A DNA stretch of 64,000 nucleotides, from assembly GCA_028822065.1 (NCBI GenBank), contig JAPKEL010000003.1:1-64000 (forward strand), written 5' to 3'. The notes beneath the pieces were generated by a model, which did not search any database, was not told the origin of the DNA, and was given only the letters and a program-made list of their open reading frames with translations. Both the position numbers and the translations under genes were made by a program. Numbering within the stretch: position 1 is the first letter of the stretch; each line of letters begins with the position of its first letter. Positions 38,901-47,731 of this stretch are shown one piece after another. The DNA is from Woeseiaceae bacterium. GTDB taxonomy: Bacteria > Pseudomonadota > Gammaproteobacteria > Steroidobacterales > Woeseiaceae.

Positions 38901-39428
38901 ATGCAATTACCGGCCGATAGAAAAAACGCATATAATTACGAGGAACTGCTCAGCTGTGCTAATGGAACGTTGTTTAGCCCTGACAGTGGCAGATTACCTC
39001 TACCGGATATGCTAATGACTGATAGGATTAATCTTATCTCAAATGAAGGCGGTAAATACGACAAAGGTGTTATTGAGGCAGAGTTAGATATAAATCCAGA
39101 TATGTGGTTTTTTCAATGTCATTTCGCTGGAGACCCGGTTATGCCAGGTTGTTTAGGCTTAGACGCATTATGGCAATTAGTAGGATTTCATTTAGTGTGG
39201 TTGGGTTATGAAGGTCGTGGGCGTGCTTTGGGAGTAAATAAAGTAAGGTTCACGGGTCAAGTATTACCGACTTCGAAATTGGTGACGTTTAGGCTGGATT
39301 TTAAACGCTTTATTACTCGCAAACTTATATTGGCTATTGCGGATGGCTCGGTCTTGGTGGACGGAAGGAAGATATATGAGGCTGAAGATTTGCGTGTGGG
39401 TTTATTTACTTCAACTGAGAATTTTTAA
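38901..39428 (+). CDS. fabA: 3-hydroxydecanoyl-ACP dehydratase/isomerase FabA
   Basis: A 175-aa hot-dog enzyme that dehydrates 3-hydroxyacyl-ACP and isomerises the C10 double bond, starting unsaturated fatty acid synthesis. [20 protein letters not shown] gives the active-site His (H74) and Asp (D88), matching E. coli spacing. It is 9 nt upstream of fabB, the usual partner. AGGA lies before the ATG. Confidence 0.95.
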   Translation: MQLPADRKNAYNYEELLSCANGTLFSPDSGRLPLPDMLMTDRINLISNEGGKYDKGVIEAELDINPDMWFFQCHFAGDPVMPGCLGLDALWQLVGFHLVWLGYEGRGRALGVNKVRFTGQVLPTSKLVTFRLDFKRFITRKLILAIADGSVLVDGRKIYEAEDLRVGLFTSTENF

Positions 39429-39437
39429 GGATTAATT

Positions 39438-40652
39438 ATGAGGCGAGTGGTAATTTCTGGTCTTGGTATAGTGTCTTGTTTGGGAAACTCAAAAGCAGAA
39501 GTGCTTGATTCTCTCCGAGCTGGCCGTTCAGGTATTTCGTTTAATGAAGCTTATAAAGAGAGCGGCATGCGAAGTCATGTTTCTGGCGGTATTAATATAG
39601 ATATCAATGAAATGATTGATAGGAAAATACGTCGTTTTATGGGCGATGCTGCGGCTTACGCTTATTTAGCTATGCAGCAGGCTATTGATGATGCGGGATT
39701 AAAGGACGAAGAAGTATCTCATCCAATGACTGGATTAATAGCTTCTTCGGGTGGCGCTTCAAGTGCAAATATAGTTGCTAGCTCAGACATAATGAGAGCT
39801 AAAGGGGTGCGAAGAATAGGTCCTTATATGGTTCCTAGAACAATGGGCAGTACTGTTTCAGCATGTTTGGCAACACCTTATAAAATAAAAGGTTTGAATT
39901 ATTCAATAACATCAGCATGTGCCACCAGTGCGCATTGCATTGGTGCGGGGATGGAGCAAATTCAAATGGGCAAACAAGATATTATTTTTGCTGGAGGAGG
40001 CGAAGAAGAGGATTGGAGTTTGGCATGTATGTTTGATGCAATGGGCGCTCTCTCGACAAAATATAATGAAAACCCGGAAACAGCTTCTAGGGCTTATGAT
40101 GTTAATCGTGATGGTTTTGTTATCGCTGCGGGGGCTGGAATGCTGGTTCTTGAGGAACTTGAGCACGCAAAAGCACGCGGAGCGAATATCTATGCTGAAT
40201 TGGTTGGTTATGGTGCAACCTCTGATGGTTATGACATGGTAGCCCCTTCTGGTGAAGGAGCGATACGATGCATGCAAATTGCAAAAAGTACTGTGGATGG
40301 TCCGATTGATTACATCAATACTCATGGCACGAGTACTCCAGTCGGAGACACCACTGAATTAAAAGCTATGCGAGAGATATTTTCAGGCAAGGTGCCTTAT
40401 TTTTCTTCGAGTAAATCCATGTGCGGCCATTCACTGGGTGCAACGGGTGTCCAAGAAGCAATACATTGTCTCATGATGCTTGAAAATAACTTTATTGCAC
40501 CATCAATTAATGTGGTGGATTTTGATCCTGAGCTTGATGGCATGCCGCTCGTCACCGAACGCTTAGATAATGCTGGTATCAAAACAGCAATGAGCAATAG
40601 CTTTGGTTTTGGCGGAACAAACGCCACTTTAGTAATGCAGAAAATAACTTAA
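39438..40652 (+). CDS. fabB: 3-oxoacyl-ACP synthase I FabB
   Basis: A 404-aa condensing enzyme. The catalytic triad is complete: C161 in [12 protein letters not shown]295 in [11 protein letters not shown] and H330 in CGHSLGATG; the C-terminal [11 protein letters not shown] is also conserved. It extends the cis-3-decenoyl-ACP made by FabA. The fabA-fabB pair is characteristic of gammaproteobacteria and some alphaproteobacteria. Confidence 0.95.
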   Translation: MRRVVISGLGIVSCLGNSKAEVLDSLRAGRSGISFNEAYKESGMRSHVSGGINIDINEMIDRKIRRFMGDAAAYAYLAMQQAIDDAGLKDEEVSHPMTGLIASSGGASSANIVASSDIMRAKGVRRIGPYMVPRTMGSTVSACLATPYKIKGLNYSITSACATSAHCIGAGMEQIQMGKQDIIFAGGGEEEDWSLACMFDAMGALSTKYNENPETASRAYDVNRDGFVIAAGAGMLVLEELEHAKARGANIYAELVGYGATSDGYDMVAPSGEGAIRCMQIAKSTVDGPIDYINTHGTSTPVGDTTELKAMREIFSGKVPYFSSSKSMCGHSLGATGVQEAIHCLMMLENNFIAPSINVVDFDPELDGMPLVTERLDNAGIKTAMSNSFGFGGTNATLVMQKIT

Positions 40653-40665
40653 TTTCTTGAGATAA

Positions 40666-41523
40666 ATGATGTCAATTGAACGTATTAAGGATGACAAAGC
40701 CTTTGATGGCAGTGTCGAAGTTTACCGTCACTCATCAAAAGTAAATAATTGTAGTATGCAGTTCTCTGTATTTCGTCCACAGCAAGAGCAAAATACCAAT
40801 GTGCCTATGCTAACCTGGTTATCCGGTCTGACGTGCAACGAAGATACTTTCATGTTCAAAGCGGGTGCATTAAAGATGGCTTCAGAGTTAGGAATAATGA
40901 TTCTGGCGCCAGATACAAGTCCTCGTGGCGACAATGTACCTGATGATAATGACGGAGCTTATGATTTTGGTTTAGGAGCTGGTTTTTATGTCAATGCAAC
41001 AGAATTACCCTGGCAGGCTAATTATAATATGTATGATTATGTGACTGCAGAGTTACCGAGTATTGTTTCCTCAAATTTTAATGTAAATAAGAATCGTCAG
41101 GGGATTTTTGGTCATTCTATGGGAGGCCATGGCGCACTGACAATTGGCTTGAAAAATCCAGATTTATATAGATCTATCTCGGCATTCGCACCTATTTGTA
41201 ATCCAGTAAATTGTCCATGGGGTAAAAAGGCTTTTGGTAATTATTTAGGTAATGATCATTCTAAATGGAATGCACACGATGCCACTGAAATTGTTATAGC
41301 AGGTAATTACGATTTTCCACAGAATCCAATACTCATTGACCAGGGGCTTGATGATGAATTCTTTGAACGTGAATTAAGTACTGATAGATTTGAGCAAGTT
41401 TGTAAAGATAAGCAACTTGCCATTAATTTACGCCGGCACGCTGATCATGGGCATGGATATTATTTTATTTCTACTTTCATCGAAGATCACCTCAGACATC
41501 ATGCGAATTTTTTATGTAATTAA
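40666..41523 (+). CDS. S-formylglutathione hydrolase
   Basis: A 285-aa esterase D-family enzyme that hydrolyses S-formylglutathione to formate and glutathione in formaldehyde detoxification. WLSGLTCNED forms the oxyanion region, the nucleophile S151 is in FGHSMGGHGAL, and Asp (LIDQGLDDEF) and His (DHGHGYYF) follow. E. coli FrmB is 277 aa. The partner glutathione-dependent formaldehyde dehydrogenase is not in the window. Formaldehyde could come from the GcvT-like or amine-oxidase routes (inference). It lies 13 nt after fabB; a second ATG follows at once (40669). Confidence 0.92.
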   Translation: MMSIERIKDDKAFDGSVEVYRHSSKVNNCSMQFSVFRPQQEQNTNVPMLTWLSGLTCNEDTFMFKAGALKMASELGIMILAPDTSPRGDNVPDDNDGAYDFGLGAGFYVNATELPWQANYNMYDYVTAELPSIVSSNFNVNKNRQGIFGHSMGGHGALTIGLKNPDLYRSISAFAPICNPVNCPWGKKAFGNYLGNDHSKWNAHDATEIVIAGNYDFPQNPILIDQGLDDEFFERELSTDRFEQVCKDKQLAINLRRHADHGHGYYFISTFIEDHLRHHANFLCN

Positions 41524-41559
41524 AACTATATTTCGGCTATCCAGTCATTGGTTATAGAT

Positions 41560-42561
41560 ATGTCATTGCAGTTTATGCTTGTTTTCATTTCACTTTCATT
41601 GGTCGTTTTTTTTCTGTATTTATATATCAGTAGTAGCGTTTCATTTGACAGGCAAAAGAATCATACTCGAGCTGCATTAGCGCTTCCTAGTCATGATCAA
41701 ATAGAAAATTGCTTTTCTCTTTGTTCGATAACAACCAAGGAGTTATGTTTTAGGGCGCGAGTATACAACTTGCATGGTAAGGGCGATGCTATAATTTTAT
41801 TGCACGGTTTCCCTCAATCATCAATATCCTGGCAAGCTTTCTTCGATGCTGCAAAAAATCTGGATTATAAAATTATCGCTTTTGATCAAAGAGGTTATAG
41901 TCCTGGTGCAAGATTAAAGAACATTCATGATTATACTACCGCTAAATTGGTTGAAGATGTCTTTTCCATTGCTGATGCATTAAATATCCAGCGTTTTCAT
42001 CTTGCCGGTCATGATTGGGGTGCGGCAATTGGATGGGCGGCAGTAATGTCACAATCAAAAAGAATTTTATCTTGGACAGCTTTATCTATTCCCCATTCAC
42101 TGGCATTTTTTGAGGCGCTTCGTAATGACAAGGAACAAAAGAAGAAGAGCCGTTATATTATTTTATTTAGAATGCGATGGTTGCCTGAACTGCTATTAAC
42201 GGCCGGAAGATTATTCATCTTAAAATCATTGATGTTTCGTTGGATGCCGAAATTACACGGACAAGAATACTTAGCTATTCTCTCTGAACCGGGCGCCCTC
42301 AGTGCCGTTTTAAATTGGTATAGAGCGATGGGGGTGGGTGAAAAATTTTCCTATAACGCTGACATTAATGTACCGGTATTGTTTATCTGGGGAAATCGTG
42401 ATCCCGCCGTAAGTAGAAGATCTGTCTTTTTGCAAGACCAGTATATTAAAGGAATTTATAAGAAAATTGAATTAGATGCTGGTCATTGGTTGCTTGAGCG
42501 GAGAACAGATTTGGTGGTACAAGAGATGTTAAAGCACATTGGCGGCGCATCAAAAAATTAG
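41560..42561 (+). CDS. Membrane-anchored alpha/beta hydrolase, epoxide-hydrolase/dehalogenase-like
   Basis: A 333-aa protein with an N-terminal hydrophobic anchor (residues 4-27) and an alpha/beta-hydrolase domain. LLHGFPQSSISWQ is the oxyanion motif, GHDWGAAIGWA carries an Asp nucleophile as in epoxide hydrolases and haloalkane dehalogenases, and the catalytic His is in DAGHWLLE. The ATG at 41560 is preferred over a TTG four codons upstream. The substrate is unknown. Its stop codon overlaps that of the convergent DAAO-like gene. Confidence 0.82.
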   Translation: MSLQFMLVFISLSLVVFFLYLYISSSVSFDRQKNHTRAALALPSHDQIENCFSLCSITTKELCFRARVYNLHGKGDAIILLHGFPQSSISWQAFFDAAKNLDYKIIAFDQRGYSPGARLKNIHDYTTAKLVEDVFSIADALNIQRFHLAGHDWGAAIGWAAVMSQSKRILSWTALSIPHSLAFFEALRNDKEQKKKSRYIILFRMRWLPELLLTAGRLFILKSLMFRWMPKLHGQEYLAILSEPGALSAVLNWYRAMGVGEKFSYNADINVPVLFIWGNRDPAVSRRSVFLQDQYIKGIYKKIELDAGHWLLERRTDLVVQEMLKHIGGASKN

Positions 42562-43721
42562 ATACGCAGATTATCAAAAATATTTTTATTGTCCTCTATA
42601 ATTCGTTCGGTTACTTCGGCTTCAGGATTACGAGACCAATCATCTTTTTGGCCTGAGCCGCCGAGAAGTATTTCTCCTTTTCTGGGAAACATATAGGTGA
42701 CATCTGTGCCACCACCGACAGTCAGGTAGTCAATAGCTGGATCAGGTGGGATAAAAACTAACTGACCTTTTACGGGGGTTAATTCTTCATCCTCAAATAA
42801 TGCTTTAGATCCAAGGCCTGTGCAATTAAAAATGGTATGTTCTTTAAGCGAAAGAATGTCATCCAAATGGGTAAAATTTCGGATTTTAAAGTGACCGCCT
42901 GAGAGAAGAAAGTCATCGCGAACACGTCTTAAGAATGTTGCTGGCTCGATCATCATAGTAACTGTTCGCTTAACGAAAGGAACAGGGAACGGATGTTCAT
43001 GCGGTTTAAGGTTTGCAATTGAGGAGAATAGTTCGGGAAGCTCTCTAAGATAATACGGCTCTTCATTTTGATTGTTACTTAGATAGTAATTTTCAAGAAA
43101 ACGAATTCCATAATTAGCTCCACTTAAATTTTGATAAGCATGATGGGAGATTCGGGAAGCATATTTGTATTGTTCTTCAAAAGCTTTGGATGCAACTCCT
43201 TCTTCGAACACGCTAGTAGGCGCCCATTGACCGGCTCCCACATTGGACACTGAGTGCCGTGTAATGTCACGAGTATAGATGGTGACATCCCAACCAGCAT
43301 CTTGAAGTAACCTGGCAGTGGTAAGGCCCATTATTCCACTTCCTATCACAGCGGCTTGATTAATAGGAAGTCCTGCTGCTTGATGCACGGCCAATGCGGA
43401 TGAACCCCATGACAATGAAATACCACCTCCACCATGACCGTAATTATGGACGATATTTTTCTTATCGTACTCTTCTCGCTTTACTACAAAACCAGAGGGT
43501 CGATAGGGCCTTAAACCCACGATAACACGTACTATTTTATCGCGAGTTATGCGTGGTGCAAAAAATGGTGTTCTAGAATGAGGGCGCTCATAATTCTTGT
43601 TTAATATTGTAGATATTTTAGAACAAGCACTTAAGGATGAGAGTGCACCTACTGTGCCAAGTGTTTTAATTACTTGACGACGAGTAGGGTTATTTTTTGG
43701 CGTTTTATTAGTAATATCCAT
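42558..43721 (-). CDS. DAAO-like flavoprotein with Tat signal and lipobox-like Cys
   Basis: A 387-aa protein. The N-terminus has a twin-arginine motif (TRRQVIKTLG) followed by SLSAC (Cys 33), so it may be a Tat-exported lipoprotein. A DAO-type FAD motif lies near residue 123 (AAVIGSGIMGLTTARLL) with VGAGQWAPTS; NCTGLGSKALF and MFPRKGEILLGGSGQ match D-amino-acid/D-aspartate oxidases. Eukaryotic-type DAAOs are cytoplasmic or peroxisomal; a surface form would oxidise D-amino acids outside. The product would be an oxo acid, ammonia and possibly peroxide. No signal of truncation. Confidence 0.82.
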   Translation of the reverse strand: MDITNKTPKNNPTRRQVIKTLGTVGALSSLSACSKISTILNKNYERPHSRTPFFAPRITRDKIVRVIVGLRPYRPSGFVVKREEYDKKNIVHNYGHGGGGISLSWGSSALAVHQAAGLPINQAAVIGSGIMGLTTARLLQDAGWDVTIYTRDITRHSVSNVGAGQWAPTSVFEEGVASKAFEEQYKYASRISHHAYQNLSGANYGIRFLENYYLSNNQNEEPYYLRELPELFSSIANLKPHEHPFPVPFVKRTVTMMIEPATFLRRVRDDFLLSGGHFKIRNFTHLDDILSLKEHTIFNCTGLGSKALFEDEELTPVKGQLVFIPPDPAIDYLTVGGGTDVTYMFPRKGEILLGGSGQKDDWSRNPEAEVTERIIEDNKNIFDNLRI

Positions 43722-43806
43722 ATTTTCAGCGATCCTAGATTATTTGTTTATAAATTAATTTATATTGATTAAACTGCTTTATCAAATTAAATGATAATCT
43801 TACATT

Positions 43807-44628
43807 ATGTTCACATATATAGATCCTGAAGTCCGCGGCCGTTTATTGGAAAGAGGTAAACTGGTTACAATCAATTACGATGGCAATATTATTGACTCAA
43901 ATTCAAATTTTGAGAATGAAAGTCATGCAATCAGCATTCTTGGCCCAATTCCATTACCTATGTCAAATGTGGGAGTTGAGTATAATGTCGATTGGTACGC
44001 TTGTGTGCGTCATACTGAGCTCAACAAAGTCGAAGAGTTGGCTAATGAGTTACGCCACAGTGATGGAAAAAATTCATTTGCCATTTTAGCTTCTTCTATG
44101 GCGATAAACAGTGTTCTGATCATGGGGGATAGTTCAAAATGGCAGAATCCATTAATTCGAGTTCATTCTAGCTGCTTAACTGGAGATGTTTTTGGTTCCG
44201 GAAGATGTGAGTGCGGCCCACAACTTGATAAGTCCTTAGAGAAGATTAAAAATGATGAAGCGGGTGGTATGGTGATTTATATGTCGGGTCATGAAGGAAG
44301 AGGAATTGGCTTATGGGCAAAAGCAGCCACTTATTTATTACAAGATGATGGTGAAGACACTTATCAAGCAAATCGCTCACTAGGCTTGGAAGATGATTCT
44401 CGGGATTTTTCAGATGCAGCTATTTTAATAAAATATTTTCATGGCAAACAATCTTTTCGGTTAATGACCAATAACCCGAAAAAAATTGATGATTTAACTG
44501 CATTTGGTTTAAAAGATATTATTCCTGTCAAGCATCTTATTGGTGTCACAGATAAGAATAGAAATTATCTGTCAGCTAAACAAAATTGGGGTCATCGCTT
44601 GGATGATGATGATCTTAAGAATAAATAA
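43807..44628 (+). CDS. GTP cyclohydrolase II-family protein with N-terminal extension
   Basis: A 273-aa protein. The C-terminal ~170 residues are the GTP cyclohydrolase II fold: zinc Cys C123, C134, C136 (CLTGDVFGSGRCEC), SGHEGRGIGL, DTYQANRSLG and TNNPKKIDDL. RibA of E. coli is 196 aa, so about 70 residues are added at the N-terminus, and GLWAKAATY replaces the usual GLLNKIRAY stretch. It may serve riboflavin synthesis, or be a specialised paralogue such as those of the URC pyrimidine-degradation pathway. No other rib gene is near. It abuts queF with no base between stops. Confidence 0.82.
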   Translation: MFTYIDPEVRGRLLERGKLVTINYDGNIIDSNSNFENESHAISILGPIPLPMSNVGVEYNVDWYACVRHTELNKVEELANELRHSDGKNSFAILASSMAINSVLIMGDSSKWQNPLIRVHSSCLTGDVFGSGRCECGPQLDKSLEKIKNDEAGGMVIYMSGHEGRGIGLWAKAATYLLQDDGEDTYQANRSLGLEDDSRDFSDAAILIKYFHGKQSFRLMTNNPKKIDDLTAFGLKDIIPVKHLIGVTDKNRNYLSAKQNWGHRLDDDDLKNK

Positions 44629-45441
44629 TTATTGACGCCAAAGCCTATTATTTTCTGGATTATCTTCATAATCAGATCTGAACGGATTGATATCTATTCC
44701 ACCACGTCTATTATAACGAGCATAAACTGTTAATTGATCAGGTTGACAGTATTTTTTAATATCAAGGAAGATTTTCTCGACGCATGCTTCGTGAAAGTCG
44801 TTGTGCCCTCGATAAGAATTAATGTAACTTAATAATCCACCGCAATGAATTTTTCCCCCTTTATATTTTATAATGATGGTGCCGGTATCCGGTTGATTGG
44901 TTACAGGACAATTGGTTCTTAATATCTCTGAATAAAGCACTTCCTCTGTCTGTGTATTATTATCAGTTCTGAGTGCATCAACCATTATCTCTGAATGAGA
45001 AAAATCGGCATCCTCATGATCGATAGAATATCCTTCCACTGAGCTGATTTGATTTCTTCCATTGTTATCATTTGTATCAAATGAAGCTGTTATATCACAT
45101 TTAGTCAGTTGGGATAAATCTCTTTTAATAAGATCGATAACCTTAGATGTAGATTGGTATTGATCGTTAGAAAAGCTATTCAAATAGAGTTTCAACGATT
45201 TGGATTCAACAATTTTCTCTGAAGCAGAAGAAAAAGTAAGGGTGAGCTTTCCTATGACCGGCCTTCCTGAATTGTCCAACCAAGAAAATTCCCATGCATT
45301 CCAGATATCTATACCATGAAATACAGCAGTTTCATTAGCCATGTATTGATCACGACTGTCTTTTCTGTCTATCGCAAAAAGTAGATCGGGTGTATATATA
45401 TCTGGATAGCTTGTATCTTTTCCAAGAGGATTATCATTCAA
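44629..45441 (-). CDS. queF: NADPH-dependent 7-cyano-7-deazaguanine reductase QueF
   Basis: A 270-aa long-form (tandem T-fold) QueF that reduces preQ0 to preQ1 in queuosine synthesis. The catalytic Cys is in RTNCPVTNQPDTG; HNDFHEACVEKI and RYNRRGGIDINP complete the substrate site. The start is a TTG at 45441 with AAAAGGG nine bases upstream. It follows the TPR lipoprotein gene by 14 nt, so they may be cotranscribed by position rather than function. Confidence 0.93.
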   Translation of the reverse strand: MNDNPLGKDTSYPDIYTPDLLFAIDRKDSRDQYMANETAVFHGIDIWNAWEFSWLDNSGRPVIGKLTLTFSSASEKIVESKSLKLYLNSFSNDQYQSTSKVIDLIKRDLSQLTKCDITASFDTNDNNGRNQISSVEGYSIDHEDADFSHSEIMVDALRTDNNTQTEEVLYSEILRTNCPVTNQPDTGTIIIKYKGGKIHCGGLLSYINSYRGHNDFHEACVEKIFLDIKKYCQPDQLTVYARYNRRGGIDINPFRSDYEDNPENNRLWRQ

Positions 45442-45455
45442 TACAATATGCCCTT

Positions 45456-47117
45456 TTAAAAGCGCGGAGAAGTCAATGTAACATCAGCATTTGCCCAAAC
45501 AATGTCAAAGCGTTGTTGGATCTCGCTGGAATCTTTATTTTGTGCTTTTAATGCATCAATTAATCCATACATGGCCCAACCATTTCGCGGATATCTTGTG
45601 AGATTTTCTTTGAAGACTCTCTCGGCCTCACTCGCATTTCCCGATGCTAATAAAGCTTTACCAAGAGAGAGTCTAGTAGGGTAATACCAGAAAGGTGGTT
45701 CCGTGTATGGCAGTTCATCTTGAACTGTAACCGCTTTAGTGAATTGTTCAATGGCCTCAGTGGTGTTATCTTCAGCCATCGCTATCTCCCCCAATGCTAG
45801 TGAATCTGCAATATCTAAAAGCATTGAAGCAGGGTAATAGATGGAATCAAGATGCAGGACATCGTCTGTATTTTTATATGCACCAAGCATAGCTTGTTCT
45901 TTTTTTGCCATTGTTAATTCACCGGTATTAGCAAAAGCAATCGCTCGTGTGTAATGCCAAATCCCATTTGCATACTCCAGTCTTTCTGCTGGAGCTGGCT
46001 GTTGCAATACCTCATTCCAGCGACCAAATTGCACTAAAGATTGCATTGGAATAGTTTTAAAGAACTCTACTCCTGGAAATTGATCAATCATTTCTATTCG
46101 GACATTCTTGGCCACTTTTTCGCCGGCTTCAATAGCTACTTTACTTCTTCCTTCCATGCTTGATGAGGCCCATAAGAAGTGAATGTTATGAGGATAATAG
46201 GCGGCAGGATAGAAACCTTGGGCATTACAAGCAGCGATATACGCCTCATCAACTGCAGCGGCCATTTCATTAGATTTAGAGGCGTCAGCATACCGACCTA
46301 CGCGCCAATAGATGTGAGAAGGCATATGCACAAGATGTCCTGCACCTGGCACTAAATCGAGCAAGATATCGGCTGGTGCTTCAGCTCTTTCTGGCTTTGA
46401 AGATGATTCAACTGCATGAATATAAAGGTGAATCGCCATGGGGTGCGCTGGATTTCTGGCTAATACCTCTTCAAGTTTATCGATAGCTTCAACAGTGAGT
46501 GGTTTGGGGTTGTCTGCATCAATCCAATAGTTCCATGGCATGGTATTCATGAGTGATTCTGCAAATAGAGAAGCCGCATCATCATCATCCGGATATTTTT
46601 GTGATAAAGAGCGCATCGCGTTTGCATAAGCTTGATCAAGTGGAGCTCTCGCTGAGGAAAGGTCACCATTGTATCGCTTTGCTAACGCATCGATATAATC
46701 ACCTTCTTTTTGTGAGGCGCTATCTTTAAGTAACAGAGCTTTTTGTATGGCAGTAAAAGCGGCTTCACGCTCATGATCTGCCATAATGACCGCACCATTA
46801 CTGGTTACATTGATATTAGGCCCAAGTGCTAATGCCTCGCCCCAATAACACATAGCACAATCAGGGTCCAAAGTCTGAGCAGCTCTAAAAGAACGAGCTG
46901 ACTCAGCATGATTGAATGCGAAGTCAATTGTTAAGCCTTGATCAAAGTATCTCTGTACATAAGGATCTTCAGTGGTTATCGGGTGTGCGTGGTTACCCAT
47001 GTCTTCAAAAAGAGGTGCACCGGCACGTGTCACTAGATCATTTAAGCTTTCTTCGGAAGAGCAGCTTCCAATAAACACTGAGGTTAAGATTAATAATGTG
47101 GTTTTAAATTTATTCAT
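45456..47117 (-). CDS. TPR-repeat lipoprotein, paralogue of the 20293 protein
   Basis: A 553-aa protein with a lipoprotein signal (IGSC, Cys 19). It shares with the protein at 20293 the DPDCAMCYWGEALALG segment, HLYIHAVESSSKPERA, HMPSHIYWRVGRY and a TPR-rich C-terminus ending in RYPRNGWAMYGL. The conserved Cys, Trp and His suggest a common structural or metal site. Function unknown; these are not short adaptor TPRs but 550-590-residue proteins. GGAAATACT before ATG 47117 gives a good ribosome site. Confidence 0.8.
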   Translation of the reverse strand: MNKFKTTLLILTSVFIGSCSSEESLNDLVTRAGAPLFEDMGNHAHPITTEDPYVQRYFDQGLTIDFAFNHAESARSFRAAQTLDPDCAMCYWGEALALGPNINVTSNGAVIMADHEREAAFTAIQKALLLKDSASQKEGDYIDALAKRYNGDLSSARAPLDQAYANAMRSLSQKYPDDDDAASLFAESLMNTMPWNYWIDADNPKPLTVEAIDKLEEVLARNPAHPMAIHLYIHAVESSSKPERAEAPADILLDLVPGAGHLVHMPSHIYWRVGRYADASKSNEMAAAVDEAYIAACNAQGFYPAAYYPHNIHFLWASSSMEGRSKVAIEAGEKVAKNVRIEMIDQFPGVEFFKTIPMQSLVQFGRWNEVLQQPAPAERLEYANGIWHYTRAIAFANTGELTMAKKEQAMLGAYKNTDDVLHLDSIYYPASMLLDIADSLALGEIAMAEDNTTEAIEQFTKAVTVQDELPYTEPPFWYYPTRLSLGKALLASGNASEAERVFKENLTRYPRNGWAMYGLIDALKAQNKDSSEIQQRFDIVWANADVTLTSPRF

Positions 47118-47162
47118 AGTATTTCCATATAATCGAGGGATTCATTAAGGGCAATGCGTTTA

Positions 47163-47615
47163 TTATTCTAAGTCAAGTATTAGATCCCATTCTTTTTTTT
47201 CCACTGGAATGACAGACAATCGATTACCTCTTTGGTTTAATCGAAAATCTTGTAATTTTTCGTGTTCTTTTAATTCTTTTAGAGAAATTTCGCGTTTTAG
47301 TTTTCGTTTATATTTTACATCAACAAGCAACCAACGCGGATTAGCGGGGTCACTTTTGCTATCATAGTATTTCGATTTAGGATCAAATTGAGTTACATCG
47401 GGGTAAGCTTCACTCGCTATAGTCATTAATCCAGTGATTGCAGGTATTTTGCAGTTAGAGTGATAAAAAAAAGCAATGTCACCTATTTGCATTTGGTCAC
47501 GAAACATATTCCTAACTTGATAGTTTCGAATACCATCCCACGGTTCTTGCTTGTCTCTTTTCAGATCATCGATACCATAGACATCGGGTTCTGATTTCAT
47601 TAACCAATAAGCCAT
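47163..47615 (-). CDS. EVE-domain protein
   Basis: A 150-aa single-domain protein. The opening WLMKSEPDVYGIDDL, WDGIRNYQVRN and GDIAFFYHSN are the conserved EVE fold of THYN1-like proteins, which bind modified nucleobases in DNA or RNA. Complete length for the family. It stands alone between the TPR lipoprotein and the porin operon; no restriction genes are near, so a general role in recognising modified bases is likely, but its ligand is unknown. Confidence 0.92.
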   Translation of the reverse strand: MAYWLMKSEPDVYGIDDLKRDKQEPWDGIRNYQVRNMFRDQMQIGDIAFFYHSNCKIPAITGLMTIASEAYPDVTQFDPKSKYYDSKSDPANPRWLLVDVKYKRKLKREISLKELKEHEKLQDFRLNQRGNRLSVIPVEKKEWDLILDLE

Positions 47616-47731
47616 TTCTTACCTATAAAGATTTAACAATTAATTATGTCGCATTTCTTAATACATACGTCTTTATAAGCAATATACAATCAAGGAGTTT
47701 TTTTTTAAAGTTTTAAGTGGTTTTCGCTTAT

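Noticed and set aside
39912-40325. 137-codon minus-strand frame inside fabB
   Set aside because: Entirely within a gene with a complete catalytic triad.
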